From DATEGZ01 sp035519535 (GTDB taxonomy: Bacteria > Acidobacteriota > Vicinamibacteria > Vicinamibacterales > SCN-69-37): DNA of 64,000 nucleotides. Shown here one piece after another: positions 1 through 7,923 of this stretch. Numbering within the stretch: the stretch's first letter is position 1; the number at the start of each line of letters is the position of its first letter. The notes under the pieces were generated by a model. That model worked only from the letters and a program-made list of their open reading frames with translations, searched no databases and had not been told where the DNA came from. The stretch lies in assembly GCA_035519535.1 (NCBI GenBank), contig DATIWF010000116.1, positions 1 through 64,000 of the forward strand. Direction: 5' to 3'. The translations under genes were made by a program, and so were the position numbers.

Positions 1-74
1 CCGACCCCGCGACCCCGGCGATCTTCGCAATGCGCCAAGCGTGATCGTCAGCGGCATCGGCATGTGGCGGACGC

Positions 75-210
75 GGGCCATCACGCATTCGATTCTCGGG
101 CGGCCCTCGGGATCCGTCAAGGCGCGTTCGCTTCGCTCCGCCCGCGCCGCGGCTTCGGCCTTGACGGATCCCTCGGCGCCGCCACGAGCTTGGCCATTGC
201 GTGATGGCCC
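75..210. repeat. nested inverted repeat at the island side of the window
   Basis: Two pairs of perfect 13-bp inverted arms are nested around one centre. The outer arms are at 75-87 and 198-210 and the inner arms (gatccgtcaaggc and its complement) at 111-123 and 158-170. The element lies just upstream of the Xis-like gene and could fold as a long cruciform or RNA hairpin. I see no convincing gene in positions 1-279. It may be a recombination-directionality or replication site of the element, or simply a leftover. Function is unknown. Confidence 0.5.
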
Positions 211-279
211 GACGCGTGTCCGCTGGCGAATCGCATGCGTGCGTCGGTTGAGAGAGCCGAACCGCAGGAGGCGTACGCG

Positions 280-480
280 ATGAATGTCGACGCAGAATCC
301 GTGCTCATGACCGTCAGCGAAGTCGCCGACGTGCTGCGCACCAGTCAGAAGGCGATCTACGCCATGATCGAGCGCGGACAACTTCCCGGTGTTCGTCGGA
401 TCGGCCGCCGAGTACTCGTTCGACGCGCCGATCTATTACACTGGCTCGACCACAACTGCGCCTCGTCGCTGAAGGGATAA
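280..480 (+). CDS. Xis-like helix-turn-helix protein (HTH_17 / excisionase family)
   Basis: A 66-residue DNA-binding protein. Residues about 11-33 (TVSEVADVLRTSQKAIYAMI) form the winged helix-turn-helix typical of the excisionase/MerR-like HTH_17 family, followed by the usual basic GQLPGVRRIGRRVLVRRADLLHWL wing. The start at 280 is chosen because a strong ribosome site (AGGAGG, 266-271) lies eight bases upstream; an in-frame start at 235 lacks one. It ends four bases before the integrase gene, so the two are almost certainly co-transcribed. In such pairs the small protein usually biases the recombinase towards excision or represses its gene. That role is inferred from family and neighbour. 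Confidence 0.8.
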   Translation: MNVDAESVLMTVSEVADVLRTSQKAIYAMIERGQLPGVRRIGRRVLVRRADLLHWLDHNCASSLKG

Positions 481-484
481 AGCG

Positions 485-1606
485 ATGAGCGTAACGATAC
501 GACCCTATGTCACAGGCGGCTGGGAAGTGGACATCCGGTTCCGTCAGCCAGACGGCACCGTGGTCAGGGAACGAACCAAATGTCCGCTCTCGGCGAAGTC
601 GGCAGCGATGCGGTGGGCGGACGCCAGAGCGCGCGTGCTCTTGGCCGAGGGCAAACCGCAACCGAAGGCACTGCCAGAGAAGGAGGCGCGTCCCAGGATT
701 TGCACGTTGAGGGAGTTCGCCGAGCGGTTTCTCGATGGCTACGCGCGCGCCAATCGCGAGAAGCCGAGCGGCATCGCCGCAAAGGAGACCATTCTGCGGA
801 TCCATCTCGTGCCGGCGTTGGGAGAGAAGTCACTGGACGCGATCACGACGGAGGACGTCCAGCGGCTCAAGGTGGCGCTCAAGGCCCGCGCGCCAAAGAC
901 CGTCAACAACGTGCTGACGGTACTCAGCGTCGTCTTGAAGACCGCGGTCGAGTGGGGCGTCATCGATCGCGTCCCGTGCGTCATCAAGATCCTGGCGACA
1001 CCCAGAGGCACGGCGAGCTTCTATGACTTCGAGGAGTACGAACGCCTCGTAAAGGAAGCTCAGACGGATCCGTTGGCGTACCTCGTCACGCTGCTCGGCG
1101 GCGAGGCGGGACTGCGATGCGGGGAAATCATGGCCCTGGAGTGGTCGGACGTGGACCTGCAGAAACGGCAACTGTGCGTCGCGCGCTCGGAATGGAAGGG
1201 ACATGTGACGGTGCCGAAGGGCGGACGGCTGCGGTACGTGCCGTTGACCGTGCGTCTGATGGCCGCGTTGAAGGGCGCACGGCACGTGCGAGGCCCGCGG
1301 GTAGTGTGCGAGGCGGATGGGCAGTCGTTGACGCAGAAACGTGTGCAGGGGCTGATGCGTCGGGCCGCGCGCCGAGCGCACGTCAAACCCGGCGTGCACA
1401 TCCTGCGGCACACGTTCTGCTCACACCTGGCGATGAGAGGGGCGCCCGCGCGGGCCATCCAGGAGCTCGCTGGGCATCAGGATCTCGGCACAACGCAGCG
1501 GTACATGCACCTCAGTCCCGCGGCGCTCGATGCGGCGATTCGGCTGCTCGACGCCCCTTCCGGCGTACAAGTTCGTGGAGGGATATTGGAGGCGGCGGGA
1601 ATTTGA
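485..1606 (+). CDS. tyrosine recombinase (site-specific integrase) of an ssrA-targeting element
   Basis: A 373-residue phage/island-type integrase. An N-terminal arm-type domain (about 1-65) and a SAM-like core-binding domain (about 70-165) precede the catalytic domain. All catalytic residues are visible: Arg211 (GLRCGE), Lys245 in the beta-hairpin, His305 and Arg308 (HILRH), His331 (AGHQ) and nucleophile Tyr340 (TTQRYMH). The gene reads towards the 3' end of the tmRNA gene and stops 29 bases from it, the classic layout for elements inserted in ssrA, so the element must extend leftwards out of the window. Its last codons (LEAAGI) are encoded by a copy of the ssrA-end core sequence. Only the recombination module is visible here; cargo lies outside. 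Confidence 0.92.
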   Translation: MSVTIRPYVTGGWEVDIRFRQPDGTVVRERTKCPLSAKSAAMRWADARARVLLAEGKPQPKALPEKEARPRICTLREFAERFLDGYARANREKPSGIAAKETILRIHLVPALGEKSLDAITTEDVQRLKVALKARAPKTVNNVLTVLSVVLKTAVEWGVIDRVPCVIKILATPRGTASFYDFEEYERLVKEAQTDPLAYLVTLLGGEAGLRCGEIMALEWSDVDLQKRQLCVARSEWKGHVTVPKGGRLRYVPLTVRLMAALKGARHVRGPRVVCEADGQSLTQKRVQGLMRRAARRAHVKPGVHILRHTFCSHLAMRGAPARAIQELAGHQDLGTTQRYMHLSPAALDAAIRLLDAPSGVQVRGGILEAAGI

Positions 1607-1652
1607 CCCCCTTTTCGTCAAATTCCTAAGAAAAGTGGTGGAGGCGGCGGGA
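1587..1652. repeat. duplicated attachment-site core (14-bp direct repeat) at the ssrA end
   Basis: The sequence TGGAGGCGGCGGGA occurs at 1587-1600, inside the last integrase codons, and again at 1639-1652, inside the tmRNA acceptor/T-arm region; partial similarity continues for about ten bases beyond each copy. The spacing is 52 bp. Attachment sites in ssrA normally lie in this T-arm and 3'-end region, so these copies are the best candidates for att core sequences: one for the present junction and one left by an earlier or tandem event. Confidence 0.6.
1600..1624. repeat. 8-bp inverted repeat between integrase and ssrA
   Basis: AATTTGAC at 1600-1607 and its perfect complement GTCAAATT at 1617-1624 flank a nine-base spacer. 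The repeat overlaps the integrase stop codon and sits between the two copies of the att core. It could be the paired recombinase-binding site of the crossover region or a weak terminator; there is no following T-run, which favours the former. This is inference. Confidence 0.4.
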
Positions 1653-1989
1653 GTCGAACCCGCGTCCGAAAGGCCTGTCGCCGCAGAACTCTACATGCGT
1701 AGCCGTCCTTCATGGTTCGCGGCGGGCATCAAAGAACGGCGAAAGCGCCCGACACTAGTCCGTAGAGTCTCGCCCCGGCGCGCCGGACGCGCGTCAGAAC
1801 CAGCCGGCTAAATGGCGTTCGTCCCCGGCCCGCCGGCTGACCGGGGCGAACGTCGCGGACCTAGTTAGGCCGCGAGCGCAAGCTGCGTGTTCGCAGTTAC
1901 GTGGTGTGTTCACCGGTTTAACGAGCGAGATGAACAAGCTCGGCATGCATCCCGCAGTCCCTTGCCCCCGTCGAAGCCAATTCGCCCCC
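1636..1989 (-). ncRNA. ssrA: transfer-messenger RNA (tmRNA)
   Basis: The 354-nt RNA reads on the minus strand from GGGGGCGAATTGGCTTCGAC at 1989 to an encoded CCA at 1636-1638. The 5' GGGGGCG pairs with CGCCTCC before the ACCA end to give the tRNA-like acceptor stem, and the GGTTCGACTCCC T-arm is intact, so the RNA should be alanyl-charged and functional despite the neighbouring insertion. It rescues ribosomes stalled on broken mRNAs and tags the products for proteolysis. A -10-like TACAAT lies on the minus strand at 2063-2058, about 70 nt upstream, giving a precursor with a leader to be trimmed. The RND adaptor gene diverges from it. Confidence 0.96.
1865..1894 (-). other. tmRNA proteolysis-tag reading frame (ANTQLALAA)
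   Basis: Within the tmRNA the resume codon GCG (minus strand, 1894-1892) opens a nine-codon frame, ANTQLALAA, that ends with TAA at 1867-1865. The LALAA end is the degron recognised by ClpXP-type proteases; the GTAAC just before the resume codon matches the usual upstream determinant region. Confidence 0.9.
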
Positions 1990-2127
1990 GTGGAGGATGC
2001 CCTTCGACTCGGCCCGGTCAGGGCCTCGCTCAGGACATGAACGACGTCTACCTCCTTATTGTAGCCTGCCGGCGCGGAGATCCCAGTACCCTCCGGTCAC
2101 GCTGGCGCGCGCGGCCTCGATTTCGAT

Positions 2128-3351
2128 ATGGTTAGGAGTCCGGCACGGCTCCTCGCCGTCCGCATGGCGATTCCTATGACAACAGCGCTCCCGTACCTTC
2201 GCTTTGCGCCGCCGCCAGGATTGCTCGTCCGGGCCGCGGCGGCGTTCGTCGCGCTTGGCTCCGCGATCGCCTGCGGGGGCGGTGCGTCTCCGCAAGCCGG
2301 CGCGCCCGGCGGCGGCGTCCCGGCCATGCCGGTCGGCATCGTGACCCTCGGGGCCAAGCCCGTCGAGCAGCTCGGGGAGTTCGTGGGGACGATCAAGTCG
2401 CGCCGATCGACGACCGTCCAGCCGCAGGCCGAGGGCATCATCACGCGGATCGCCGTGAAGTCTGGCGACCGGGTGAGTCCAGGCACGCTGATTCTCGAGA
2501 TCGATCCGGGCCCGCAGCGCGCGGCGCTGTCCGTGCTCGAAGGCATCAAGGCCGCGCGCGAGGCGGACGCGACGTTCGCGCAGCAGCAGGCGAGCCGGGC
2601 GAAAGCGATGCTCGACGCCGGCGCCGGCAGCCAGCAGGAGTACGACCAGGCCGCGGCCCAACAGAAGGCCGCGGAGGCCCAGCTCAAGGCCGTCGAGGAC
2701 CAGATCCGCCAGCAGCAGGCCGAGCTGGCCTACTACCAGGTCGTCGCGCCGACGGCCGGGGTGATCGGCGACATCCCGGTGCGGGAGGGGGATCGCGTGA
2801 CGAAATCCACGGTGCTCACGACGATCGACGCGAACGCGGGGCTGGAGGTCTACGTCAGCGTGCCCGTGCAGGAAGCGACGAAGCTCAAGCTCGGCCTGCC
2901 GGTCCGGATCGTCGGCGACTCGGGGGAGACGCTCACGAGCGAGCGCGTCAGCTTCATCTCGCCGTCGGTCGACGACACGACGCAGACGGTGCTGGTCAAG
3001 GCGCCCGTCAGCGACACCGCGCGCTTCCGCACCGACCAGTTCGTCCGCGTGCGGATCGTCTGGAGCACGGTGCCGGGCCTGACGGTTCCGGTCACGGCCG
3101 TGAACCGGATCAACGGCCAGTTCTTCGTCTTCGTGGCGGAGAACGGCGGCCGCGGGCTGACGGCCAAGCAGCGCGCCGTGACGCTCGGCCCCGTGACCGG
3201 CAACGAGTACGTCGTCCTCTCGGGCCTCAAGCCCGGCGAGCAGCTGATCGTCTCCGGCCTCCAGAAAATCGGCGACGGCGCGCCGGTGCAGGCGATGCCG
3301 TCCGGGCCGCGCGGCGACGCGCCCGGGGCGGCGGGGCGGGGAGGCCACTAG
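2128..3351 (+). CDS. RND efflux periplasmic adaptor (membrane fusion) lipoprotein
   Basis: A 407-residue AcrA/MexA-type adaptor that bridges an inner-membrane RND pump to an outer-membrane channel. The N-terminus carries a hydrophobic signal ending at a lipobox-like cysteine (Cys49, AIAC), followed by the biotinyl-lipoyl half-motif (about 85-115), a coiled-coil hairpin rich in Ala/Gln (about 130-195), the second lipoyl half (VVAPTAGVIGDIPVREGD), a beta-barrel and a membrane-proximal domain. It is followed with no gap by the pump gene. The start is uncertain: ATGs at 2164 and 2176 would give a shorter signal, and none has a clear ribosome site. No local regulator gene is present. The substrate cannot be told from sequence. 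Confidence 0.9.
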   Translation: MVRSPARLLAVRMAIPMTTALPYLRFAPPPGLLVRAAAAFVALGSAIACGGGASPQAGAPGGGVPAMPVGIVTLGAKPVEQLGEFVGTIKSRRSTTVQPQAEGIITRIAVKSGDRVSPGTLILEIDPGPQRAALSVLEGIKAAREADATFAQQQASRAKAMLDAGAGSQQEYDQAAAQQKAAEAQLKAVEDQIRQQQAELAYYQVVAPTAGVIGDIPVREGDRVTKSTVLTTIDANAGLEVYVSVPVQEATKLKLGLPVRIVGDSGETLTSERVSFISPSVDDTTQTVLVKAPVSDTARFRTDQFVRVRIVWSTVPGLTVPVTAVNRINGQFFVFVAENGGRGLTAKQRAVTLGPVTGNEYVVLSGLKPGEQLIVSGLQKIGDGAPVQAMPSGPRGDAPGAAGRGGH

Positions 3352-6300
3352 GTGTTTTCCGAGCTCTTCATTCGGCGTCCGATCCTCGCCACGGTCTGCT
3401 CGCTGCTCATCATCCTGGCGGGGGCGATCTCGATTCCGGCCCTGCCGATCGCGCGCTATCCCGATCTCACGCCGCCGGCGGTGACCGTGGCGGCGTTCTA
3501 CACGGGCGCGAACGCGCAGGACGTGGAGAGCGCCGTGACGCTGCCCCTCGAACAGGCCATCAACGGCGCCGAGGGCATGATGCGCATCCAGTCCTCGAGC
3601 ACGAACTCCGGGTTCTGCAACATCATCGTGACGTTCCAGATCGGCCGCGATCCCGACCTGGCCGCCGTGGACGTGCAGAACCGCGTCAATTCGGCGCTCG
3701 GCCGCATGCCGACCGACGTGCGCACGAACGGCATCGTCGTCACGAAGAACACGACGGGCTTCCTGGGCGGCATCGGGTTCTTCTCGCCGGACAACCGGTA
3801 CGACTCGCTGTTCATCAGCAACTACCTCGATCAGTACGTCCGCGACGCCGTCAAGCGCGTGCCGGGCGTCGGCAACGTCATCATCTTCGGCGAGCGCAAG
3901 TTCGCGATGCGCCTCTGGCTCGACCCGGACAGGCTCGCGGGCCGCGGGCTGACGGCGAGCGACGTCGTGAACGCGCTGCGCGAGCAGAACGTGCAGGTGG
4001 CGGCCGGCAGCGTCGGCGACATGCCGTCCGGGCCGGATCAGCTCTACCAGATCAGCGTGAAGGTGCAGGGCCGGCTCACCGACGTGCCGGCGTTCGAGAA
4101 CGTCGTCGTCAAGGCCGGCCGGGACGGCGCGCTCGTCCGGGTCAAGGACGTCGGCCGGGTCGAGCTCGGCGCGGAGAACTACTCCTCCTGGCTGCGCTTC
4201 GGCGGCCTGGAGGCGTCGGGCATCGGGATCCAGCTCCTGCCCTCCGCCAACGCCCTCGAAGTGTTCACGGGCGTCATGGACACGATGGCCCGGCTCGAGA
4301 AGAACTTCCCGCCCGGGCTCGAGTGGCGGCTGGCGTTCGACAACGTCGGCGTCGTGCGCGAGTCGATCATCGAGGTGCTGAAGACGCTCGCCGAGGCCAT
4401 CGGCCTCGTCATCCTCGTGATGTTCCTGTTCCTGCAGAGCTGGCGCGCGACGATCATTCCGGCGGTGACGATCCCGGTCTCACTCGTTGGGACGTTCGCC
4501 TTCGTCAAGCTCTTCAACTTCTCGATCAACACGCTCACGCTCTTCGGCATCGTGCTCGCGACGGGCATCGTCGTCGACGACGCGATTGTCGTGATCGAGA
4601 ACGTGGAGCGGCACATGCGCGAGTACAACAAGAGCGCGTATCGTGCCGCGCTCGACGCGATGACCGAGGTGTTCTCGGCGGTCGTCGTCATCGGCGTCGT
4701 GCTCGTGTCGGTGTTCGTGCCGGTCGCGTTCTTCCCGGGCACGACGGGCCGCATGTACCAGCAGTTCTCGCTGACGATTGCGTTTGCCGTCGTGCTGTCG
4801 GTCTTCAACGCCGTGACGTTCACGCCGGCGCTGTCGGCGCTGCTGCTCGACAAGGAGAGCCACTCGCATCGCGGGCTCTTTGCCGTGATCAACCGCGTCA
4901 TCGACGCGGGGACCGCGCTGTACGTGCGGACGGTCCGCGTGGCGCTTCGCGGGCGGTGGGTGATGCTGCTGCTCTTCGTGGCCGCGCTCTGGGGCACATG
5001 GAAGATCTACAACCTCGTGCCGACGTCCTTCGTGCCAGACGAGGACGAGGGCTACTTCATCACGATCATCCAGGCGCCGGCCGGCGCGTCGCTGCAGTAC
5101 ACGATGAACATCGCGATGCAGGCCGAGCAGGTGATTTCCGCGCAGCCCGAGGTCGCCGCGGTGTTCTCGGTCGCGGGCTTCAGCTTCAGCGGGTCGGCGC
5201 CGAACCAGGGCCTCATGTTCACGCGGCTCAAGGACTACGCCGAGCGGCGCGATCCGAGCCACTCGCTGGCCCAGGTCATCAACCGCATCCGGGGACCGCT
5301 GCTCGGGGGGATCACCGGCGCGCTGGTCATCCCCGTGGCGCCGCCGGCGATCCAGGGCCTGTCCGCGTTCGGCGGGTTTCAGTTCGAGCTGCTGGACCAG
5401 ACGGGCGGCGACATCAACAACCTGGCGGCCGTGACGTACGGGATCATCGGCCGCGGCAACCAGTCCGGCAAGGTCGCGGGCCTGTTCAGCAGCTTCACCG
5501 CGAACGACCCGCAGATCGTCGTCGAGCTCGACCGGGACAAGGCGCGGAGCCTGGGGCTGCCGATTCGCGAGGTGACCGACGCGCTCTCGGTGCTGCTCGG
5601 GTCGTCGTACGTGAACGACTTCGACTTCAACAACCGGGCCTACCGCGTCTACGTGCAGGCGCAGGATCGCTACCGCGCGTCGGCCAGCAACCTGCGGCAG
5701 TACTACGCGCGCGCGTCGAACGGGCGGATGGTCTCGCTCGATACCGTCGTCCGGCTGCACGAATCGACCGCGCCGGCCGTCATCAGCCACTTCAACCTGT
5801 TCCGCTCGACCGAAATCACCGGCGCTGCGGTGCCGGGCGTGAGCTCGGGCCAGGCGCTGCAGGTCATGGATCAGATCGCCAGGGACAGCCTGCCGTCGGG
5901 GTTCTCGTACGAGTGGTCCGGGCAGGCCCTCGAGGAGATCAAGGCCGGTTCCCAGTCGATCTTCATCTTCGGTCTCAGCCTGCTCATCGTTTATCTTGTG
6001 CTCGCCGCGCAGTACGAGAGCTGGGTGCTGCCGTTCATCATTCTGCTGGGCGTGCCGCTCGCGGTGCTCGGGGCGCTTTCGGCGCAGCTCCTGCGCGGCT
6101 TCGCCAACGACGTGTTTTGTCAGGTCGGGCTCGTCATGCTCATCGGCCTCGCGGCCAAGAATTCGATCCTGATCGTGGAGTTCGCCGAGCAGCTGCGCGA
6201 GCATGGGAGGTCGATCATCGACGCCGCCGTCGAGTCGGCGCGCATCCGCCTCCGTCCCATTCTGATGACCTCGTTTGCCTTCATCCTCGGCGTCATGCCG

Positions 6301-6501
6301 CTCGCGCTCGCGACCGGCGCCGGATCGGCGGCCCGCAATTCGGTCGGCACCGCCGTCGCCGGCGGCATGGTCGCGTCCACGTTCCTCTCGGTCGTCTTCA
6401 TCCCCGTCCTCTACGTCGCGATTCGGACGATCGCGCCGGGACGCGGGTCGCGCGGCCATCGCGACGAGGCGCCGACTGCTCCGGGAGGGTCCCATGTCTA
6501 G
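3352..6501 (+). CDS. RND multidrug efflux pump, HAE1 family
   Basis: A 1049-residue inner-membrane proton/drug antiporter of the AcrB/MexB class, full length for the family. It has the usual internal duplication: a first membrane helix (about 10-30), a large porter loop, helices 2-7, a second periplasmic loop and helices 8-12. The adjacent proton-relay aspartates are Asp409-Asp410 in GIVVDDAIVVIENVERH. The GTG start directly abuts the adaptor stop codon. The HAE1 assignment rests on the N-terminus (FIRRPILATV), length and motif IVVDDAIVV. The channel gene overlaps its end, so the three proteins form one tripartite export machine. Confidence 0.95.
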   Translation: MFSELFIRRPILATVCSLLIILAGAISIPALPIARYPDLTPPAVTVAAFYTGANAQDVESAVTLPLEQAINGAEGMMRIQSSSTNSGFCNIIVTFQIGRDPDLAAVDVQNRVNSALGRMPTDVRTNGIVVTKNTTGFLGGIGFFSPDNRYDSLFISNYLDQYVRDAVKRVPGVGNVIIFGERKFAMRLWLDPDRLAGRGLTASDVVNALREQNVQVAAGSVGDMPSGPDQLYQISVKVQGRLTDVPAFENVVVKAGRDGALVRVKDVGRVELGAENYSSWLRFGGLEASGIGIQLLPSANALEVFTGVMDTMARLEKNFPPGLEWRLAFDNVGVVRESIIEVLKTLAEAIGLVILVMFLFLQSWRATIIPAVTIPVSLVGTFAFVKLFNFSINTLTLFGIVLATGIVVDDAIVVIENVERHMREYNKSAYRAALDAMTEVFSAVVVIGVVLVSVFVPVAFFPGTTGRMYQQFSLTIAFAVVLSVFNAVTFTPALSALLLDKESHSHRGLFAVINRVIDAGTALYVRTVRVALRGRWVMLLLFVAALWGTWKIYNLVPTSFVPDEDEGYFITIIQAPAGASLQYTMNIAMQAEQVISAQPEVAAVFSVAGFSFSGSAPNQGLMFTRLKDYAERRDPSHSLAQVINRIRGPLLGGITGALVIPVAPPAIQGLSAFGGFQFELLDQTGGDINNLAAVTYGIIGRGNQSGKVAGLFSSFTANDPQIVVELDRDKARSLGLPIREVTDALSVLLGSSYVNDFDFNNRAYRVYVQAQDRYRASASNLRQYYARASNGRMVSLDTVVRLHESTAPAVISHFNLFRSTEITGAAVPGVSSGQALQVMDQIARDSLPSGFSYEWSGQALEEIKAGSQSIFIFGLSLLIVYLVLAAQYESWVLPFIILLGVPLAVLGALSAQLLRGFANDVFCQVGLVMLIGLAAKNSILIVEFAEQLREHGRSIIDAAVESARIRLRPILMTSFAFILGVMPLALATGAGSAARNSVGTAVAGGMVASTFLSVVFIPVLYVAIRTIAPGRGSRGHRDEAPTAPGGSHV

Positions 6502-7798
6502 ATCGGTGGCGCCCGCGCTCATCCTGATGGTCGGGTGGGCCGCGACGGCGTTCGGCCAGTCGCCGGCCGCGCCGCGGCCGCAGACGGCGCCGACGGCGCC
6601 GGCGATGCTGCAGATGTCGCTCGATGAGGCCGTGCGCCGCGCGCTGGAGCGCAACCCCACGGTCGCGATCGCGGTGACCAACGTCACGCGCGCCGAACAT
6701 CTCTTCGAGCAGTCCCGCGCGGTGACGCTGCCCTTTGTCGGCGCCGGCGTCGTCAGCACGACCTACAACGCGTCACGGGGCTTCAACGGCCAGACCTTCC
6801 AGCCGCAGAGTCAGCTGTCGATTCAGGGCCAGGTGTCCATGCCGGTGCTGGCGGCGTCGCAGTGGGCCGCGGTGGGGCAGGCGCGCGACCAGATCGGCGT
6901 CGCACAGCTCTCGACGGCCGAGGTGCGGCAGCAGGTGGCGGTCGCGACCGCCGAGGCCTATCTCGCGGTCATCGCCGCCCATCGTCAGGTGGACGTCGAG
7001 GCGCGCGCGCTCGACAACGCCAAGGCGCACCTCGACTACGCGCAGAAGCGCCTCGAGGGCGGGGTCGGCAGCCGGCTCAACCAGCTGCGCGCGGCGCAGG
7101 CCGTCTCCACCGAGGAGACGAGGCTCGAGGCGCTCCAGATCGCCCTGCTTCGCGCGCAGGAGGGCCTCGGCGTGCTGGTCATCGAGAACGGCCCCGTAGA
7201 CGCCGCGACCGATCCGGCGTTCGAGGTGCCGACGGCCGTGACCGAGGCCGAGTGGATGGCGGCACGCCCCGACATCCGGTTCCAGCAGTCGGTGCAGGCG
7301 GCCGCGGAGCGCGTCGTGCGGGACAGCTGGCGCGACTGGCTGCCGACGGCCAACGCCAATTTCGTCCCGGCCTACGTCACGCCCGCGGGACTCTTCCAGC
7401 CCTCCAAGGCGTGGACGCTCACGATCGCCCTCACGCAGCCGATCTACGAGGGCGGCGAGCGGAAGGCGCTCAAGGGGCTGCGCGAGGTCACGCTTGATCA
7501 GTCGAAGCTGCAGCTGACCAACCTCGAAGTCCAGGCGCGCTCCGAAGTGCGCGTGAGCCAGCAGGCGCTCGAGAGCTTCGAGCGCGCGCTGGTGAGCGCG
7601 CGCCAGGCTGCCGACCAGGCGAACGAGGTCCTGCGCATCACGACGCTGGCCTTCGAAGTCGGCGCGACGACCAACCTCGAGGTGATCGACGCGCAGCGCG
7701 AGGCGCGCGATACGGAGACCGCGCGGGCGCTCGCCGAGGACGGCGTGCGGCGGGCGCAGCTCGACCTGCTCGTCGCGCTCGGCCGGTTTCCGAAGTAG
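6494..7798 (+). CDS. TolC-family outer-membrane efflux channel
   Basis: A 434-residue outer-membrane factor with two repeats of the OEP domain. A signal peptide (MSRSVAPALILMVGWAATAFG) is followed by long amphipathic helices with heptad Ala/Glu/Arg patterns (about 150-240 and 330-425) that build the periplasmic tunnel. The start at 6494 is preceded by a GGGAGGG ribosome site and overlaps the pump stop codon by eight bases. Longer readings of this frame run inside the pump gene and are not needed. It completes the adaptor-pump-channel operon; no terminator is obvious downstream. Confidence 0.92.
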   Translation: MSRSVAPALILMVGWAATAFGQSPAAPRPQTAPTAPAMLQMSLDEAVRRALERNPTVAIAVTNVTRAEHLFEQSRAVTLPFVGAGVVSTTYNASRGFNGQTFQPQSQLSIQGQVSMPVLAASQWAAVGQARDQIGVAQLSTAEVRQQVAVATAEAYLAVIAAHRQVDVEARALDNAKAHLDYAQKRLEGGVGSRLNQLRAAQAVSTEETRLEALQIALLRAQEGLGVLVIENGPVDAATDPAFEVPTAVTEAEWMAARPDIRFQQSVQAAAERVVRDSWRDWLPTANANFVPAYVTPAGLFQPSKAWTLTIALTQPIYEGGERKALKGLREVTLDQSKLQLTNLEVQARSEVRVSQQALESFERALVSARQAADQANEVLRITTLAFEVGATTNLEVIDAQREARDTETARALAEDGVRRAQLDLLVALGRFPK

Positions 7799-7923
7799 GC
7801 CGGCGATCTCAAAGCTGAAAGCCCAATCCTGAAAGCCGCCCGCCGGAATCTTCCGGGCCTGGCAGGCGACACTCGGTCTGGCGGGCCCCGCCGGGCGGCA
7901 CGAGATTCGCTCCAGACGGGAGC

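Noticed and set aside
75..210. Integron attC site
   Set aside because: Imperfect palindrome of suitable length, but the R-box/L-box core (GTTRRRY) is missing and the recombinase is an island-type integrase, not IntI.
1600..1624. Rho-independent terminator of the integrase gene
   Set aside because: The stem is AT-rich and only eight base pairs, and no T-run follows; its place between the two att copies suits a recombinase site better.
4480..6759. Antisense open frame of 759 codons opposite the RND pump
   Set aside because: Very GC-rich coding DNA leaves long open antisense frames; this one is Arg/His/Asp-rich, lacks any family motif and lies opposite a well-supported gene. The same holds for other long antisense frames (2056-3348, 16460-18082, 18247-19824, 22549-24588, 31363-33100, 53031-55469, 56198-57760).
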